Notes under the pieces: generated by a model
Told to the model about the DNA's origin: nothing
Database searches by the model: none
The model's input: the letters and a program-made list of their open reading frames with translations, nothing else
In this document: positions 31,824 through 33,916 of the stretch, one piece after another
Numbering within the stretch: position 1 is the first letter of the stretch
Layout of the letters: every line of letters begins with the position of its first letter
Translations under genes and position numbers: made by a program
Assembly: GCA_946481295.1 (NCBI GenBank)
Contig: CAMLLW010000016.1
Span: 1-33,916 of the forward strand
DNA: 33,916 bases
Source: an uncultured Clostridia bacterium
Lineage (GTDB): Bacteria; Bacillota; Clostridia; Lachnospirales; UBA5962
Direction: 5' to 3'

Positions 31824-33916
31824 TTATCTGTCAAAAAATGCAGCAACATCAATTATTAAACTTATATCTCCATTTCCTAAAAGAGTACACCCACTTATTC
31901 CAGGAACCTTTTTTATATATTTAGGAATATTTTTAACAACTACTTGTTGTTCTCCTATAAGTTCATCAGCAAAAACACATACACGCTGATCTCCATTTTC
32001 CAACATAAGTACAATACCTTCTTCTAAATCATTAGTTCCCACATCTAATTTAAAAAAATTATTTAATCTAACTAAGTTATAGCATTCTCCTCTAACTAAT
32101 ATCATTTCATTTCCATTAGGATCTAAAACAATATCCTTTTTTGTAGCTTTAAATGACCTTGTTATAGATATTATAGGAATTGTATATTTTGATTTTCCTA
32201 TTTCAATTAACATACCTTCTATAATTGCTAAAGTTAAAGGTATTTTTAATATAAAAGTACTACCTTCATTGGCTACACTGTCTACAATAACTGTTCCACC
32301 AACAATTTCTATATTTGTAGAAACAACATCCATGCCTACACCTCTACCAGAATAAGAAGTAACCTTATCGTTTGTTGAAAATCCAGGTAAGAAAATAAAT
32401 TGGTATATTTCTTTATCTGTATATTCTTCTTCAGGTTTAGTTAAAAGACCTTGTTTTTTTGCTTTAGCCATAATTTTTTCTTTATCAAATCCTGCTCCAT
32501 CATCTTTTATAATTATTAATACATCTCCACCTGTATTTTTAGCTTCTAACACTACTTTGCCTTTTTCAAATTTACCAAGTTCTCTTCTCTTTTCTGGCAT
32601 TTCTATTCCATGGTCAATAGAATTTCTTATAATATGCATTAAAGGATCTGATATATGTTCTATTATATTTTTATCAACTTCTGTATCTTCACCTATAATG
32701 TCTAATTGGACTTCTTTCCCTAGTTGTTTACACATATCTCTTACAATTCTATGCATCTTAAAAAATGTTGGTGATAGAGGGACCATTCTCATAGACATTA
32801 CTGTATCTTGTACTTCATTTATTATTTTATGAAGTTGTCTTGCTTCTTTTGTAAAACTATCTAATTCTATCCCTTCTAAATCTGGATTTTGTGTAACCAT
32901 AGCTTCTGAAATAACTAATTCACCTACAAGATTTAATAATTGATCTAATTTTTGTACATTTACACTAATTGCTTGCATAGCTGATTTTCTATTTTTAGAA
33001 TTATTATTTTTTTCAGAAGATTTAGAATTTTCTTCGTGTAATTCACTTTTATCTTCAAATTCACTCTTATCTTCAATTTTCTTTTTATCATTATTTACTG
33101 TTTTATTATCTGTATCTAAAGTTATATTATTATCTATATCAAATATTTCTTCTAAATGTAGTTCTTTTAAATATATTACTAAGTTTAATTCTTTTTTTAA
33201 TTCTTCATAAGATTTATCTGTTGTTATTTGTAATTGTAGCCCTTCTGCCCTTATAACATCTACAGAACTTTCTGATAATATATCTTCTGGCAAAGAAACT
33301 ATACTATCTACTTTATTCTGTAAATTATATACTAATGTGTATGCTCGCACATTTTCCATTTCACAACCATCTTCAAAAAATATTGTTGCTTTATATATAT
33401 GTTTAATTTTATTATCATTATTATTAATTATTTCTAAAGTTAAATTTTTTAAATATATAGTTTTTTGTAGTATCTCATTCATTGCACTATAACTATATTC
33501 ACTTGTAAATTCTAGGGTAAATCCATCTTTTTTTATTAAATCTGCCGTCTCATCATTTATAATATCTTCTGGAATATAGGTAATATTAGTACATATATCT
33601 TCTAAATTATGAATTAATGTATATGCTCTTATATTTTCCATACCAACATTATCTTCAAAAAATACTGTTGCTTTATAAGTATGTTTATTTTTATTATCAT
33701 TAATATCAATAATTTCTAGAGATAAACTTTTTAAATATATAGTTTTTTGTAGTATTTCATTCATTTCACTATAACTTAGTTCGCTTATAAATTCTAAGGT
33801 AAATCCATCTTTTTTTATTAAATCTGCTGTCTTATCATTCATAATATCTTCTGGAATATAAGTAATATTAGTACATATATCTTCTAAATTATGAATTAAT
33901 GTATATGCTCTTATAT
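31824..33916 (-). CDS. cheA: Chemotaxis histidine kinase CheA, 5' part missing, with tandem P2 domains
   Basis: Kinase that phosphorylates CheY and CheB. The reading frame stays open to the window edge, so the ATG at 33842 (used here as residue 1) is internal and the P1 phosphotransfer domain lies outside. Three copies of the P2 response-regulator-binding domain are seen: one cut by the edge (to about residue 46), one at about 53-140 and one at about 147-236. Each has YKATVFFED, MENIRAYTL and PEDI motifs. An acidic/basic low-complexity linker (240-288) follows, then P3 dimerisation (289-354) and the P4 ATPase domain with N box HIIRNSIDHG (403-412), DDGAGFD (447-453) and GRGVGMD (499-505). The CheW-like P5 runs from 538 to the end. 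cheW follows. Confidence 0.95.
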   Translation of the reverse strand, partial: IRAYTLIHNLEDICTNITYIPEDIMNDKTADLIKKDGFTLEFISELSYSEMNEILQKTIYLKSLSLEIIDINDNKNKHTYKATVFFEDNVGMENIRAYTLIHNLEDICTNITYIPEDIINDETADLIKKDGFTLEFTSEYSYSAMNEILQKTIYLKNLTLEIINNNDNKIKHIYKATIFFEDGCEMENVRAYTLVYNLQNKVDSIVSLPEDILSESSVDVIRAEGLQLQITTDKSYEELKKELNLVIYLKELHLEEIFDIDNNITLDTDNKTVNNDKKKIEDKSEFEDKSELHEENSKSSEKNNNSKNRKSAMQAISVNVQKLDQLLNLVGELVISEAMVTQNPDLEGIELDSFTKEARQLHKIINEVQDTVMSMRMVPLSPTFFKMHRIVRDMCKQLGKEVQLDIIGEDTEVDKNIIEHISDPLMHIIRNSIDHGIEMPEKRRELGKFEKGKVVLEAKNTGGDVLIIIKDDGAGFDKEKIMAKAKKQGLLTKPEEEYTDKEIYQFIFLPGFSTNDKVTSYSGRGVGMDVVSTNIEIVGGTVIVDSVANEGSTFILKIPLTLAIIEGMLIEIGKSKYTIPIISITRSFKATKKDIVLDPNGNEMILVRGECYNLVRLNNFFKLDVGTNDLEEGIVLMLENGDQRVCVFADELIGEQQVVVKNIPKYIKKVPGISGCTLLGNGDISLIIDVAAFFDR
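33559..33916 (-). repeat. Tandem 282-bp direct repeat inside cheA (P2 domain duplication)
   Basis: The unit starting at 33559 is repeated at 33841. The 76 bases available in the second copy match the first at 75 positions (the mismatch is at 33579/33861). The period of 282 bases equals 94 codons, one P2 domain. Further copies may lie beyond the window edge. A third, more diverged P2 unit lies on the other side (about 33130-33400). Confidence 0.9.

Noticed and set aside
33842-33842. ATG at the head of the longest cheA reading frame as its start
   Set aside because: The frame stays open upstream to the window edge and encodes the same P2 repeat (IRAYTLIHNLED), so this Met is internal.

Overview
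The window comes from an AT-rich, low-GC Gram-positive anaerobe, most likely a member of the Clostridia. The evidence is the gene content: a reverse rubrerythrin and a flavodiiron protein, an IspH-ribosomal protein S1 fusion, a NadD-YqeK fusion, LL-diaminopimelate aminotransferase, Pta-AckA, and strong AGGAGG-type ribosome binding sites throughout. I cannot name the genus. Almost everything is chromosomal housekeeping. I saw no insertion sequence, phage gene, tRNA, rRNA or CRISPR array.

Layout. 1-3.9 kb: oxygen-defence and housekeeping genes (reverse rubrerythrin, a tiny membrane protein and the GTPase YchF on +; flavodiiron protein FprA and a TSCPD-domain protein on -). 4.0-9.0 kb: a lower-glycolysis operon on -, pgk-tpiA-gpmI-eno, without the usual gapA/cggR in front. 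A 33-bp palindrome covers its promoter. 9.4-11.8 kb: a single + strand gene for an 813-residue exported protein with a copper-amine-oxidase-N 'stalk' domain followed by five thioredoxin-like repeats that lack the CXXC active site. This is the most novel-looking gene here. 11.9-13.9 kb: dapF-dapL (meso-DAP/lysine synthesis). 14.0-18.8 kb: a ferric-siderophore ABC transporter in the order permease-permease-ATPase-lipoprotein, like yclNOPQ of Bacillus, with a divergent AraC-type regulator and repeated TTAGCTAA-like sites between them. 18.8-20.9 kb: nadD-yqeK, rsfS, aroK. 21-24 kb: aroH-cmk-ispH/rpsA. 24.3-28.7 kb: a YhiN/HI0933-type flavoprotein, rnc, plsX-acpP, and DUF177(YceD)-rpmF. 28.8-31.0 kb: pta-ackA. 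31.3-33.9 kb: cheW and the 3' part of cheA, which runs off the window and carries tandemly duplicated P2 (response-regulator-binding) domains.

How it fits together: glycolysis (pgk to eno) feeds pyruvate into acetate and ATP through Pta-AckA. FprA and the reverse rubrerythrin remove O2/NO and peroxide at the expense of reduced rubredoxin or NADH. PlsX/AcpP supply phospholipid synthesis and DapF/DapL supply the peptidoglycan cross-linker. CheA/CheW indicate a chemotactic, probably motile cell. Many transcription units end in convergent or bidirectional hairpins that overlap stop codons, and several have recognisable sigma-A promoters, one with perfect consensus -35 and -10 hexamers (upstream of DUF177-rpmF).

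All calls rest on reading the sequence and the translations. No database search was run.
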